From positions 56,212-120,211 of the forward strand of contig NZ_FNFV01000007.1 of the NCBI RefSeq assembly GCF_900102905.1: a stretch of DNA of 64,000 bases, in the 5' to 3' direction. A program made the translations under genes and the position numbers. Each line of letters opens with the position of its first letter. Within the stretch, counting starts at the first letter, position 1. Below are positions 37,832 through 48,000 of this stretch, piece after piece. A model generated the notes under the pieces. That model ran no database searches, was not told where the DNA came from, and saw nothing but the letters and a program-made list of their open reading frames with translations. The stretch comes from Meinhardsimonia xiamenensis (lineage in GTDB: Bacteria; Pseudomonadota; Alphaproteobacteria; Rhodobacterales; Rhodobacteraceae).

Positions 37832-38920
37832 ATGTCCTTCTTCTCCAAGCTCCGCGAACGGCTGAAACGCTCCTCCTCGCGCCTCGAGGAAGGGCTCGAG
37901 GCGATCGTGGAGGAGGGCGGCACCGAGGAGGAAACCCCCGCCGCCGAGGCGGCGCCCCCGGCGACGCCGCCCGCAAGGGCGAAGGAGCAGCCCGCGCCCG
38001 CCGCGCCGGAGGACAAGCGCGAGGAACCCGCGCGCCCGGGGCTTCTTGGCCGCCTCGTCGGGCGGGGCGGGGCGAAGCCGGTGGTGCGCCGCACCCTCGA
38101 CGACGAGATGCTCGAGAGCCTCGAGGAGCTCCTGATCGCCTCCGACATGGGGGTGGAGACGGCGATGCGCGTTGCCGCCAACATCGCCGAGGGGCGGATG
38201 GGCCGGCGCTTTTCAACCGAGGAGCTCAAGGAGCTTCTCGCCGCCGAGATCGCCCGCATCATGGAGCCCGTGGCCCGGCCGCTGCCGCTTTATGACAGGA
38301 AGCCGCAGGTCGTGCTTGTCGTCGGCGTCAACGGCTCGGGCAAGACCACGACCATCGGCAAGCTCGCCGCGCAGCTGCGCGCGGCCGGCAAGAAGGTGAT
38401 CATCGCCGCGGGCGACACCTTCCGCGCCGCCGCCGTGGAGCAGCTTCAGGTCTGGGGGGAGCGCGCGGGCGTGCCGGTGATGACCGCGCCGCAGGGCGCC
38501 GACCCCGCAAGCCTTGCCTTCGACGCGATGACGCGAGCGGAAGAGGAGGGCGCCGACATCCTGCTCATCGACACTGCGGGGCGGCTTCAGAACCGGGCCG
38601 ATCTGATGGAGGAGCTTGCCAAGATCGTGCGGGTGATCCGCAAGAAGGACCCGACCGCGCCGCACAACACCATCCTCGTGCTCGATGCCACGACGGGGCA
38701 GAACGCGCTCTCCCAGTTGGAGATCTTTCGCAAGATGGCCGATGTCACCGGGCTCATCATGACCAAGCTCGACGGCACGGCGAAGGGCGGGGTGCTCGTG
38801 GCTCTGGCCGACCGGTTCGGCCTGCCGATCCACGCCATCGGCGTCGGCGAGCAGATCGACGATCTCGCCCCCTTCGACCCCGAGGAGTTCGCGCGCGCGC
38901 TGGTGGGGCTAGAGGCGTGA
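37832..38920 (+). CDS. ftsY: Signal recognition particle receptor FtsY
   Basis: SRP-receptor GTPase that docks translating ribosomes at the membrane. It has 362 residues. An acidic Ala/Pro/Glu-rich A domain (about 1-75) precedes the N domain and a G domain with GVNGSGKTTTIGKLA (P-loop), GDTFRAAAVEQL, LIDTAGRLQNRADLM and TKLDGTAKGG. The DMT exporter gene follows 25 bases later. Confidence 0.97.
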   Translation: MSFFSKLRERLKRSSSRLEEGLEAIVEEGGTEEETPAAEAAPPATPPARAKEQPAPAAPEDKREEPARPGLLGRLVGRGGAKPVVRRTLDDEMLESLEELLIASDMGVETAMRVAANIAEGRMGRRFSTEELKELLAAEIARIMEPVARPLPLYDRKPQVVLVVGVNGSGKTTTIGKLAAQLRAAGKKVIIAAGDTFRAAAVEQLQVWGERAGVPVMTAPQGADPASLAFDAMTRAEEEGADILLIDTAGRLQNRADLMEELAKIVRVIRKKDPTAPHNTILVLDATTGQNALSQLEIFRKMADVTGLIMTKLDGTAKGGVLVALADRFGLPIHAIGVGEQIDDLAPFDPEEFARALVGLEA

Positions 38921-38945
38921 GCGGCCTTCACCCGGTCGGGAGGGG

Positions 38946-39851
38946 GTGGTGAGCGACTGGCTGATCTCGCTCGAGGGCACCGAGGCCGGGCGCACGCTGG
39001 CCATGGTGCTGGCGCTCATCGCCGCCTTCCTGCACGCGGCCTTCGGTGCCCTGCAGAAGGGCCGGCATGATCCGTGGCTGTCGCGCGGGGCGATGGACGC
39101 GGCCTACGGGCTGATGGCGGCACCCTTCGCGCTCTTCGTGGTGCCCTGGCCCGAGGCGCATCTGTGGCCCATTCTCGCGGGCGCCTTCGTCATCCATTTC
39201 GCCTACAAGATCCTGATGGCGCTAACCTACACGCGCGGCGCCTATACAGTCGTCTATCCCGTGGTGCGCGGCACGGGGCCGCTCTTTGCCGTCATCGGAG
39301 CCTGGGCGATGTTCGGCGAGACCTTCACGGCCACCCAGTGGCTGGGTGTGGTGGTGCTGCTCGCCGGCATCTACGGGCTCGCCCTTTACAACCTGCGCCA
39401 TGTGACCGAGGCGCGCGAGACGCTTCCGGCCGCACTCGCTCTCGCGGTCGTCACCGGCGGTTTTGTCGCCCTCTACACCACATGGGATGCCTGGGGGATC
39501 AGATCCACTGCCAACCCCTTCACCTTTCTCGCCTGGTTCTTCTTTCTCGACGGTTTCTCCACCCCACCCATAGCTGCGCTGCGCTGGTGGAACATGCAGC
39601 ACCGCCCCGCGCTCGGGCCGCTCGCGCTCAGAGGCATTGCGGGCGGGCTCATCGCCTTCGGCAGCTTCGGCTTCGTGATGCTGGCCACAAGGCTCGACAA
39701 GGTGGGCGAGGCGGCCGTGCTGCGCGAGACCTCCACCGTCTTTGCCGCGCTGATCGGCTGGGCCTTTCTGCGCGAGCGCGTCGGCCCGCGCCGGCTGATG
39801 CTGATGGCCTTGATCGCCGCGGGCGCCGTGATAGTTGAGGCGGGTGGCTGA
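38946..39851 (+). CDS. EamA/DMT-family transporter
   Basis: A ten-helix drug/metabolite-type transporter of 301 residues. EamA repeat features are seen in FAYKILMALTYTRGAYTVVYPVVRG and in RETSTVFAALIGWAFLRERVG, each given in part. The start is one of two adjacent GTG codons (38946 or 38949) after GGGAGGGG. The substrate is unknown. It lies between ftsY and the septation-protein gene on the same strand and stops 10 bases before the latter. Confidence 0.88.
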   Translation: MVSDWLISLEGTEAGRTLAMVLALIAAFLHAAFGALQKGRHDPWLSRGAMDAAYGLMAAPFALFVVPWPEAHLWPILAGAFVIHFAYKILMALTYTRGAYTVVYPVVRGTGPLFAVIGAWAMFGETFTATQWLGVVVLLAGIYGLALYNLRHVTEARETLPAALALAVVTGGFVALYTTWDAWGIRSTANPFTFLAWFFFLDGFSTPPIAALRWWNMQHRPALGPLALRGIAGGLIAFGSFGFVMLATRLDKVGEAAVLRETSTVFAALIGWAFLRERVGPRRLMLMALIAAGAVIVEAGG

Positions 39852-39861
39852 GGAGAAGGCA

Positions 39862-40482
39862 ATGACCGACAAGCGCAAGCTGAACCCGTGGCTCAAACTT
39901 GCCCTCGACATCGGTCCGGTCATCGCCTTCTTCGTGGGCTACATGGCGCTGCGCGAGAAGAGCCTTGCCATCGGCGGCACCGAGTACACGGGTTTCATCG
40001 TCGTCACGGCGGCTTTCGTGCCGCTCTTCGCCGCCTCGATCATCGCGCTCTGGCGGCTGACGGGCCATGTCTCGAAGATGCAGATCGTCACGCTGGTGCT
40101 CGTCGTCGTCTTCGGCGGGCTCACCGTCTGGCTCAATGACGAACGCTTCTTCAAGATGAAGCCCACGCTGATCTACGCGCTCTTCGCGGCCGTCCTGGGC
40201 TTCGGGCTCATGCGCGGCGAGAGCTACCTGCAGCTTGTCATGGACGAGGTGCTGCCGATGACGCGGGAGGGGTGGATGATCCTCACCCGCCGGGTGACGG
40301 TGTTTTTCGCCAGCCTTGCCGTGGCCAATGAGATCGTCTGGCGCAGCATGTCCACCGATGCCTGGGTCAACTTCAAGACCTTCGGGCTCACCATCGCCAC
40401 CTTTGCCTTCTTCATGACCCAGAGCAAGCTTTTCCAGACCCACTCCACCGCGCCCGAGGAAGCCGGCGAAGACGGCGCCTGA
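39862..40482 (+). CDS. YciB-like inner-membrane septation protein
   Basis: A 206-residue membrane protein of the YciB/IspZ family. It has five hydrophobic helices and the family segments LKLALDIGPVIAFFVGY, GLTVWLNDERFFKMKPTLIY and MTREGWMILTRRVTVFF. Homologues affect cell-envelope integrity and septation. The ATG at 39862 has GAGGAGAAGG upstream; a frame beginning at 39835 overlaps the preceding gene. Downstream of the ftsY group. Confidence 0.92.
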   Translation: MTDKRKLNPWLKLALDIGPVIAFFVGYMALREKSLAIGGTEYTGFIVVTAAFVPLFAASIIALWRLTGHVSKMQIVTLVLVVVFGGLTVWLNDERFFKMKPTLIYALFAAVLGFGLMRGESYLQLVMDEVLPMTREGWMILTRRVTVFFASLAVANEIVWRSMSTDAWVNFKTFGLTIATFAFFMTQSKLFQTHSTAPEEAGEDGA

Positions 40483-40542
40483 GGCGCGGCCTTCCGGCGC
40501 TTGAGGTGTCAGCCCTTCGCAAATCTTGGCGGAAGGCCGCCG

Positions 40543-40558
40543 CTCACGTTAACGTGAG
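40543..40558. promoter_or_regulatory. Perfect 16-bp palindrome upstream of the DUF2189 gene
   Basis: CTCACGTTAACGTGAG reads the same on both strands and lies 23 bases before the ATG at 40582. Its ACGTTAACGT core resembles operators of MerR-type regulators such as LiuR, recalled from memory. Given its position it could control the following gene, or act in the mRNA leader. Confidence 0.5.
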
Positions 40559-40581
40559 CAAGAAAGCTTGGGAGGAGAGAG

Positions 40582-41370
40582 ATGTTTGACGATGCCGCCG
40601 GCGCAGCGCCGCCGGCTTCGCCGTTGCCGCGGATCGGCCGGCTGACGCTTGCCGAAATCTTCATCGCGCTTCGCCGCGGCTGGGACGACTTCCGCCGCGC
40701 GCCACAGTTCGGCCTGTTCTTCAGCGCGGTCTATGTGGTCGGCGGGCTGGCGCTGGTTGCGCTCGGGGCCGGAACCGTGGCCTGGACGCTCATGGTCTCG
40801 CTCGGTTTTCCGCTCGTCGCCCCCTTCGCGGCGGTGGGACTTTACGAGGTGAGCCGCAGGCTCGAGGCTGGCGAGCCACTCAGATGGGGGGAGATCCTCG
40901 GGGTGGTGGCGGCCGAGCGGCGGCGCCAGATCCCCTGGCTCGGCGCCATCATTGTCATCTACTTCCTTTTCTGGAGCTTTCTCGCGCACATGATCTTTGC
41001 GCTTTTCATGGGGCCGAGCCTGCTGTTCCGCGCCGCCGACTCTCTCGACACCTATCTGACGGGGGCGGGGCTTGCGATGATCGCCACCGAACTTGTCGTG
41101 GGCGGGGTGGCGGCCTTCCTTCTCTTCTCGCTCACCGTGGTGAGCCTGCCGCTCGCGCTCGACCGGGAGATCGACTTCGTCTCGGCGATGCTGGTGAGCC
41201 TGCGCACGGTGCGGGCCAATCTCGGGGTCATGCTCCTCTGGGCGGCGATCATCGCCGCGCTGCTGATCCTCGGCATGCTGCCGGCCTTTCTGGGCCTGTT
41301 CGTGGTACTGCCGGTGCTCGGCCACGCCACCTGGCACATCTACCGCCGGGCGCTCTACGACCCCGTGTGA
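40582..41370 (+). CDS. DUF2189 integral membrane protein
   Basis: A 262-residue membrane protein of the DUF2189 family, with about six hydrophobic helices. Recognisable parts are [21 protein letters not shown] near residue 21, [23 protein letters not shown] and a C-terminal [13 protein letters not shown]. Its function is unknown; some members lie next to respiratory genes. GGGAGGAGAGAG precedes the ATG, and a perfect palindrome lies upstream. A bidirectional terminator follows. Confidence 0.88.
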   Translation: MFDDAAGAAPPASPLPRIGRLTLAEIFIALRRGWDDFRRAPQFGLFFSAVYVVGGLALVALGAGTVAWTLMVSLGFPLVAPFAAVGLYEVSRRLEAGEPLRWGEILGVVAAERRRQIPWLGAIIVIYFLFWSFLAHMIFALFMGPSLLFRAADSLDTYLTGAGLAMIATELVVGGVAAFLLFSLTVVSLPLALDREIDFVSAMLVSLRTVRANLGVMLLWAAIIAALLILGMLPAFLGLFVVLPVLGHATWHIYRRALYDPV

Positions 41371-41414
41371 GGCGCCGGGCAGCACCCGCGCGGCAACTCG
41401 CGGCCCGGCAAGCG

Positions 41415-41449
41415 AAAGGGCGCCCCGCCATTCCGCCAAGGCGCCCTTT
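41415..41449. terminator. Bidirectional terminator between DUF2189 and bactofilin genes
   Basis: AAAGGGCGCC (41415-41424) pairs perfectly with GGCGCCCTTT (41440-41449) around 15 bases. The A and T runs at the stem base give a usable terminator in both directions, and the flanking genes converge here. Confidence 0.7.
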
Positions 41450-41470
41450 GCTTGTCCGTCTCCCGAGCTG

Positions 41471-42034
41471 TCAGCTCTGGCGTGCGCTCTCGCCCGAGGC
41501 GGAGCGTGCGGCCTGCGCGGCTGGCTGCTGGGGCTGGGGTGCGGCGGCACTGCGCGGCGGCGCGGTGCGGCCCGCGCCGTTCGACAGCGGATCATCGGCC
41601 CGCTGCACCGAGCCCTCGAAATGCGCGCCGGATTCGATGGCGATGGTCTTGTGGATGATGTCGCCCTCGACCCGCGCGGTGGAGGTCAGCCGCACCTTCA
41701 GCCCGCGCACGCGGCCGATCACGCGACCGTTCACAACGACGTCGTCGGCCACGATCTCGCCCTTCACCGTGGCGCCCTCGCCGACGGTGAGAAGATGGGC
41801 GCGAATGTCACCCTCCACCGTGCCTTCAACCTGGATGTCGCCGGTGGTCTTGAGGTTGCCGACGATGGCCAGATCGGAAGAAAGAACCGAGGCCGGTGGC
41901 TTGGCCTTGGGTGCCGTGGCCGGCGCGCCGATATCGGCCGAAGCGCGTGCCGGTGCCGCCTCGCTGGCGGGAGATTCGGTGGAACCTGCCTGCTGCTTGG
42001 GGCCGGGCTCGTTGATTCTGCTCTTAGAAAACAT
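41471..42034 (-). CDS. Bactofilin-family protein
   Basis: A cytoskeletal beta-helix protein that self-assembles and recruits cell-wall enzymes. It has 187 residues. A Pro/Ala-rich N-terminus (about 1-55) precedes the bactofilin domain (VGNLKTTGDIQVEGTVEGDI to HKTIAIESGAHFEGSV) and a low-complexity tail. The ATG at 42034 overlaps the end of the M23 peptidase gene by 11 bases (GATGTTTTCTAA), so the two are translationally coupled. Bactofilin with an M23 endopeptidase is a known pairing in shape control. Confidence 0.93.
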   Translation of the reverse strand: MFSKSRINEPGPKQQAGSTESPASEAAPARASADIGAPATAPKAKPPASVLSSDLAIVGNLKTTGDIQVEGTVEGDIRAHLLTVGEGATVKGEIVADDVVVNGRVIGRVRGLKVRLTSTARVEGDIIHKTIAIESGAHFEGSVQRADDPLSNGAGRTAPPRSAAAPQPQQPAAQAARSASGESARQS

Positions 42035-43343
42035 CGTTCGCTGCCTTGATATAGACCATGGGGTTGACGGCTTCGCCGTTGATCCGCACTTCGTAGTGAA
42101 GATGGGTGCCGGTCGATCTGCCGGAATTGCCCATCGCGCCGATCCTGTCGCCGCGGCTGACCCGCTGGCCGACTCGGACCGCAATGCTCGAAAGGTGAGC
42201 ATATCGGGTTTCGACACCGAATTCATGCTGAATCTTCACCAGCCGCCCATAGCCGGAGGCCCAGCCGGCATGCGTCACGACACCGTCGGCGGTGGCGTAG
42301 ATGGGCGTGCCATAGGCGGCGGCAAAATCGGTGCCCTTGTGGGGGCGGCCCCAGCGCATCCCGAAACCCGACGTGTAGCGGAAGGCCGAGCGCAGCGGAA
42401 TCGCAAAAGGCACCTTTTCGGCCGCGATGCGGTACAGGTTGAGCCTGTCGAGCTGCTCGAGAATGGCGTTGGCGCGCATGGAGTCGGGGTCGACCTCCGA
42501 CCCCTTGGTGGAAAGGACCAGCGGCGTGAGCGGCCCGCCCTGGCCCGAGTGGGTCGCCTTCAGCTGGCGGAGAATGTCCTCGGTCGGCAGGCCTGCGGAG
42601 CGGAACATCTTGTCGAGTGGCACCAGCGAGAGCGCCACGGCGTCCTCCAGCTGTTCGAAGATGCGGTCATTGCGGGCATCGATGAGGCGACGCTCCTCCT
42701 CGAGCCGGGCGATTTCCTGCCGCGCGGCCTCGGCCATCAGCGCCATCATGTCGCGTTCCTCGGCCGCCTGGCCCAGCGCCGCGGTCAGAAAGTCAACGGT
42801 GGTGGCGAAATCCTCCGCGGGAAGCCCTTCGCGCGGCTTCGGGGCCTGCAGGGCCGCAAGTTTCCGGCGCGCCTCGTCCCGCTCGGCGATGGTGCGGCGC
42901 AGCGTGACCTGAACGGCCTCGATGCCGCGCTCGAGCTCCTCGCGCCGGTCTTCGGAGGCCAGCAGCGCGGACTGCATGCGTGACACCTGGGCAAGCGCGG
43001 TGTTGAACCGCTCCTGGGCAAGCCGCGCCTCCTCGGCGCGCCGGTCACGTTCCTGGCTGAGCCGGTTCAGCCGCTCCTCGTAAAGAAGCCGCTCGCGCTC
43101 GGCCTGCTCGCGCAGGCTTCCCGAGCCGATCGAGTCCATGAAAACGATGGCGCTGGCAAGAATGGTCCACCCCACCAGAAGCACCGATCCGGTCAGCGCG
43201 ATCGCCTGGGCGGCCGGGGTGAGGCGGATGAAGCGCGTCTCGCTGTCGGAGCGCACGAACACCCGCCGTTCGGGAAAGCGGCGCTCGAGCAGGGCATTGA
43301 GGCGCACGGAGACGCCGTGAAGCGGTCCGGGTCGTCCGGTCAT
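42024..43343 (-). CDS. M23-family metalloendopeptidase with coiled coil
   Basis: A membrane-anchored cell-wall peptidase of 439 residues. One membrane helix lies at about residues 45-68. A long coiled coil follows (about 75-220, rich in Arg/Glu/Ala heptads). The C-terminal LytM domain has GFGMRWGRPHKGTDFAAAYG (zinc motif HxxxD), YGRLVKIQHEFGVETRYAHL and THLHYEVRINGEAVNP. The ATG at 43343 is favoured over 43370 by a GAGAGGG purine run. It is coupled to the bactofilin gene downstream. Confidence 0.92.
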   Translation of the reverse strand: MTGRPGPLHGVSVRLNALLERRFPERRVFVRSDSETRFIRLTPAAQAIALTGSVLLVGWTILASAIVFMDSIGSGSLREQAERERLLYEERLNRLSQERDRRAEEARLAQERFNTALAQVSRMQSALLASEDRREELERGIEAVQVTLRRTIAERDEARRKLAALQAPKPREGLPAEDFATTVDFLTAALGQAAEERDMMALMAEAARQEIARLEEERRLIDARNDRIFEQLEDAVALSLVPLDKMFRSAGLPTEDILRQLKATHSGQGGPLTPLVLSTKGSEVDPDSMRANAILEQLDRLNLYRIAAEKVPFAIPLRSAFRYTSGFGMRWGRPHKGTDFAAAYGTPIYATADGVVTHAGWASGYGRLVKIQHEFGVETRYAHLSSIAVRVGQRVSRGDRIGAMGNSGRSTGTHLHYEVRINGEAVNPMVYIKAANDVF

Positions 43344-43544
43344 CGCGTCAGATCCCTCTCCCTCCCCCATGAGCAGACAGGCCCGCGGGCGGCTCCGACG
43401 GCCCCGGGGGCCCCGCCTTCGATCCTCGGACTGCTTACAAACCCGACCCGCGCTGCGCAACGCTTTTGCCGACGCCCCGAGCAGTCGCCGGCAATTTCCG
43501 GAAATGATGAGCGTTTTTCCGCCGATCCCTGCCGTCTGCCGCGG

Positions 43545-44402
43545 TCAGGCGGTGCCGGCGGGGCCTCTGGGCGCGGCGCCTTCCTCGGCCAGCGGCCAGT
43601 AGAAGTCCGGCGGAAGCCCGGCCTCCGCGCGCTTTTCCTCGTTGAACGGGGGCTTGAGCGTGCCGTGAAAATGGCGGCGGACCAGCGCATGAAAGGTCTC
43701 GCGCGGGTCCAGGTCATGCCGGCCGCACAGGAAGTTGAACCACTTCGCACCGTAGGCGACGTGGCCCACCTCCTCGGCGTAGATGACCTTCAGCGCGGCC
43801 ACCGCCTGCTCGTCTCCGGCGCGCTCGAAGATAGCAATCATCTCGGGCGTCACGTCGAGGCCGCGCGCCTCGAGAACCATCGGCACCACTGCAAGGCGCG
43901 CCATCAGGTCGTGCGCGGTGTCCTCGGCGGCACGCCACATGCCCGCATGAGCCACAAGCGCGCCGTAGTGGCTTCCGGCTGCTTCAAGACAGTCGGCAAG
44001 AAGGTTGAAATGCTTCGATTCCTCATCGGCGGCCTTCACCCAGTCGTCATAGAATCCGGCCGGCATGGGCGTGTGGGCGAAGCGCGCCACGATGTCCCAG
44101 TGCAGGTCGACGGCGTTTAGCTCGATATGGGCGATGGCATGCAGAAGCGCGATGCGCCCGGCCCGGCTTCCGGGGCGGCGGCGGGGCACTTCCCGCGGAC
44201 TGACCAGCTCGGGGCGGGCGGGACGGGCGGGGCGGTCCGGCGGGGCCGCCCGGCCCACGGGCAGCGCCGTGCCGGCTTCGCGCGCGGCGAACCACGCCGC
44301 CGCATGGCGGCGGGAAAGTGCACACTTGGCGCGCGCGTCCGCGGTGGTCAGCACCTCGACGGCGCGTTCGGCGAGGCTCGGGCCTTCCATTTTCTCGCTC
44401 AT
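43545..44402 (-). CDS. DUF455 ferritin-like protein
   Basis: A 285-residue four-helix protein of the DUF455/ferritin-like family, possibly a diiron protein. Metal-ligand type segments are LHAIAHIELNAVDLHWD, KAADEESKHFNLL, MVLEARGLDVTP and IYAEEVGHVAYGAKWF. Homologues lie near tRNA-modification or lipid genes; the reaction is unknown. The start overlaps the bcp stop by four bases (ATGA). The larger frame running upstream to 45059 is a shadow of bcp in another frame. Confidence 0.88.
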   Translation of the reverse strand: MSEKMEGPSLAERAVEVLTTADARAKCALSRRHAAAWFAAREAGTALPVGRAAPPDRPARPARPELVSPREVPRRRPGSRAGRIALLHAIAHIELNAVDLHWDIVARFAHTPMPAGFYDDWVKAADEESKHFNLLADCLEAAGSHYGALVAHAGMWRAAEDTAHDLMARLAVVPMVLEARGLDVTPEMIAIFERAGDEQAVAALKVIYAEEVGHVAYGAKWFNFLCGRHDLDPRETFHALVRRHFHGTLKPPFNEEKRAEAGLPPDFYWPLAEEGAAPRGPAGTA

Positions 44403-44860
44403 GCCTCCCGAACGGCCTTCAGCACCTCCTCGGCGTGACCCTTCACCTTCACATTGCGCCATTCTCGCAAGATGCGCCCGTCGGGGCCAATGAGAAAGGT
44501 GGAGCGGGTAATGCCCTTGAACTTGCGCCCGTACATGGTTTTTTCTCCCCACACGCCGTAGCGCTCGCACACGTCGCCCTCGGCGTCCGAGGCGAGGATA
44601 ACCTTCAGCCCGTGCTTGTCGCGGAACTTCTCGTGTTTCGAGACGGGATCCTTGGAGATGCCGATCACCACCGCGCCGGCCTTCTCGAACTCCGGCAGAA
44701 GCCCGGTGAAATCGAGCGCCTCGGTGGTGCAACCCGGCGTGTCGTCCTTGGGGTAGAAGTAGAGCACCATCTTTCGGCCGCGGAAGTCCGAAAGCTTCAC
44801 CTCGCCGCCCCCCGCGCCGGGCAGAGCGAAGTCGGGAGCGATCTTGCCGGTCATGTCCAT
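44399..44860 (-). CDS. bcp: Thioredoxin-dependent peroxiredoxin (BCP/PrxQ type)
   Basis: Reduces hydrogen peroxide and organic peroxides with thioredoxin. It has 153 residues. The peroxidatic Cys lies in YPKDDTPGCTTEALDF (about residue 44). The usual PrxQ resolving Cys, five residues later, is absent; a Cys in EGDVCERYGVWGEK could act instead. LIGPDGRILREWRNVKVKGH closes the fold. The stop overlaps the DUF455 start. It is divergent from the AsmA-like gene. Confidence 0.94.
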   Translation of the reverse strand: MDMTGKIAPDFALPGAGGGEVKLSDFRGRKMVLYFYPKDDTPGCTTEALDFTGLLPEFEKAGAVVIGISKDPVSKHEKFRDKHGLKVILASDAEGDVCERYGVWGEKTMYGRKFKGITRSTFLIGPDGRILREWRNVKVKGHAEEVLKAVREA

Positions 44861-45037
44861 GTTGCTCTTGCGCCTCCTTGTCGCACTGGCGGTTCCGTTC
44901 TAGGTGAAAACGCGCGACAATGAAAACCGGATCAGGGCTCGGGGCCCGTGGGAGAGCGCGCCGTGCCGCAGCACCGGGGCAAGGGCGACCGCAGCAGGGG
45001 CGACCGGGGTGATGGCGGGCCGCGAAACGACAGGCGT

Positions 45038-48000
45038 ATGAAATCGGCGGACAATGCAACCTCCGCGCAGCCGGAACCGGCGCCGCGGCGCAGGGTCAGC
45101 CCCTGGCGGCGCGCGCTGCGCCTGTCGGCTGTCGCCGTCGCGCTGGCGATGCTCGTCGCCGGCGGCTGGCTTGCAGCCACGGGCCGGACGATCACGCTTC
45201 CGTCCTGGCTTGCGGCGCAACTCGAGGCGCGGGTGAATTCCGCGCTCGGGGGCGCGCGCGTCGAGCTGCGCGCCGTTGCGCTCAACGTGGCCCGCAACGG
45301 GCTGCCGCGGGTGACGCTCAGCAGGGTGCAGTTCTTCGACGCGTCCGGCCAGCCGCTCGCCCATGTGAGCCATATGCGCAGCCGGCTCGACCGCGCCGCG
45401 CTTCTGCGCGGTGAAATCGTTCCAAGCACGCTGTTTCTGTCGGGGGCGGAAATCACCCTCAGAAGGCGCACCGACGGCAGCTTTGATCTGGCGCTTGGCG
45501 GCGGGTTCACGGCGAGCGGCTCGGTGGCCGGCATGCTCGACGGCATCGACCGCGCCTTTGCCACGCCGCCGCTGTCGCGCATCGCGCGCATCGAGGCCGA
45601 GGATGTGACCATCATCCTCGAGGACGCGCGCTCGGGCCGCGTCTGGCAGGTGACCGGCGGCAGCGTCTCGCTCACCCAGGACGCCGAAATGATCGACCTC
45701 ACCGTGAGCGCGGAGGTCTTCAACGGCAGCGAGCAGCTGGCTCCCGTCATCATCGGCTTTCGCAGCCGCAAGGGCAACTCGAGCGCGCAGCTCACGGCAA
45801 GTTTCGAGAATGCCGCCGCCGTCGACATCGCCGCCCAGTCCCCGGCGCTCGCCTTTCTCGGTGTTCTCGATGCACCGATTTCCGGGGCGCTCAATACCGT
45901 GATCGGCGAGGATGGCACTCTTGCCTCCATTGCGGGCAAGCTCGAGATCGGCGCCGGCCGGCTGACCCCCGGCGGCGCGGCGCCGCCGCTGCGCTTCTCG
46001 GGGGGGCGGGCGTATTTCGACTACGACCCCCGTCGCCAGCGCATCGATTTCGGCGAGATCAGCGTCGATACCGAAAGCGGGCGCATGGCCGGCGTGGGCC
46101 ACGCCTATCTCGAGGAGTTCAGCAATGGCTGGCCGGGTGCGCTGGTTGGCCAGCTGCGCACGAGCGAACTGGTGCTCGACCCGCCCGGCGTGTTCGAGGC
46201 GCCGGTGGAGATCGCCCAGTCGGTGGCGGACCTGCGGGTGCGGCTTGCTCCCTATACGGTGGAGATCGGGCAGCTCGTACTGATCGACGGGCCGCGGCGG
46301 GCGCTGGCGCGCGGCCGGGTGGCCGCCGAGCCCGACGGCTGGCACGCCGCTCTCGATGTGTCGCTGGACCGGATCGAACCCGAGCGTCTGCTGCAGGTCT
46401 GGCCTGTGCAGCTGGGCCCGAAGGCGCGGCAATGGCTGAGGAACAATGTCAGAAGCGCGCTGGTCCGCAATGTGGAAGGCGCGATCCGCTTCTCGCCCGA
46501 TTTGGGGCTGCGGAATTCGGTGAGCTACCGCTTCGACGAGGCCGAAGTTCAAATCCTGCGCACGCTGCCGCCGGCCCGGGGCGTGGCCGGATACGCCAGC
46601 TACCTCAATGGCGCGCTGACGATGGTGATGGAGAAGGGTGAGGTGGTTGCGCCGCAGGGCGGCCCTGTAGACGTGACCGGGACGGTGTTCCGGATTCCCG
46701 ACACGCGCATGCGGCCCACACCGGCACGGGTGGCGCTGGCCGTGGAAGGGGCGCTGCCCGACATTCTTGCCATACTCGATCTCCCACCGTTCCGGTTCCT
46801 CTCTCGCGCGGGCCGCAGCCCCGACATCGCCGCCGGCCGGGCGCGGGCGAAGGCGGCGCTGGCCTTCGATCTGGGGCGCCGGATCACCGGGCGCGACGTG
46901 ACCTTCTCGGTGGAGGGCGTGGCCACCGGCGTGCGGAGCGAGATGCTGGTGCCGGGCCGCCGCTTCAGCGCCGAGACCCTCGTCATCCGGGCCGACAACA
47001 GCCGTCTCGAGGTTGCTGGCGAGGCGCTGCTCGACGGGGCGCGGTTCAATGGAGCGTGGGTGCTGCCACTGGGCGAAGGGGGCGAGGGGGCCAAGGGGCG
47101 AGGCCGGGTCGAGGGCCGGCTTGCCATCGATCAGGCGTTTCTCGACGGTTTCGGCATCGCGCTGCCCGAGGGGACGCTGGAGGGTGAAGGCGTTGGGCAG
47201 TTCACGCTTGAGCTGCGCAAGGACGAGCCGCCGGCCTTCACGCTGATCTCCGACCTCAACCGGCTGCGGCTGAGGCTTGCGGCGCTGGGCTGGTCGAAGC
47301 CCCCTGCCGCGACCGGGCGGCTCGAGCTTGCCGGCAGGCTCGGCGCCGCGCCGCGGGTGGAGCGGCTCGTCCTGCGGGCACCGGGGCTTTCGGCCGAGGG
47401 CTCGGTGCGGCTGCGCCCCGAGGGCGGCGGGCTGGATGTCGCGCGCTTCGACAGGCTCGAGGTCGGCGACTGGCTCGAGGCCCGGGTGACGCTCACCGGC
47501 CGCGGGCCGGGCCGGGCGCCGGTGGTCTCGTTCGAGGGTGGCAGGCTCGACAGCCGCCGGGCCCGTTTCGGCGCCGGCGGCGTCGGCGGGCAGGGGGGAT
47601 CGGGGCCGGTGCAGGTGGCGCTTGACCGGCTGGTGATTTCCGAGGGCATCGCGCTGACCGATTTTGTCGGCAGTTTCACCACCGGGCGCGGGCTTGACGG
47701 CGAATTCCTGGCCCGGGTGAACGGGGGCACCGCCATCCGCGGACGGGTGATCCCTCAAGGCGGCGGGCTTGCCTTTCAGGTGTTCAGCGACGATGCCGGC
47801 GGGGTGATGGCCGATGCCGGGTTCCTCGCGCATGCCCGGGGGGGCAAAATGCAGCTCACGCTGGTGCCGGCGCTCGAGCCCGGCAGCTATGACGGCGCGC
47901 TCCGGGTCAGCGACACGCGCATGGTCGGGGCCCCCGGCCTCGCGGCCATCCTCAATGCCGTGTCCATCGTCGGTCTCGTGGATCAGCTCAACAACGAGGG

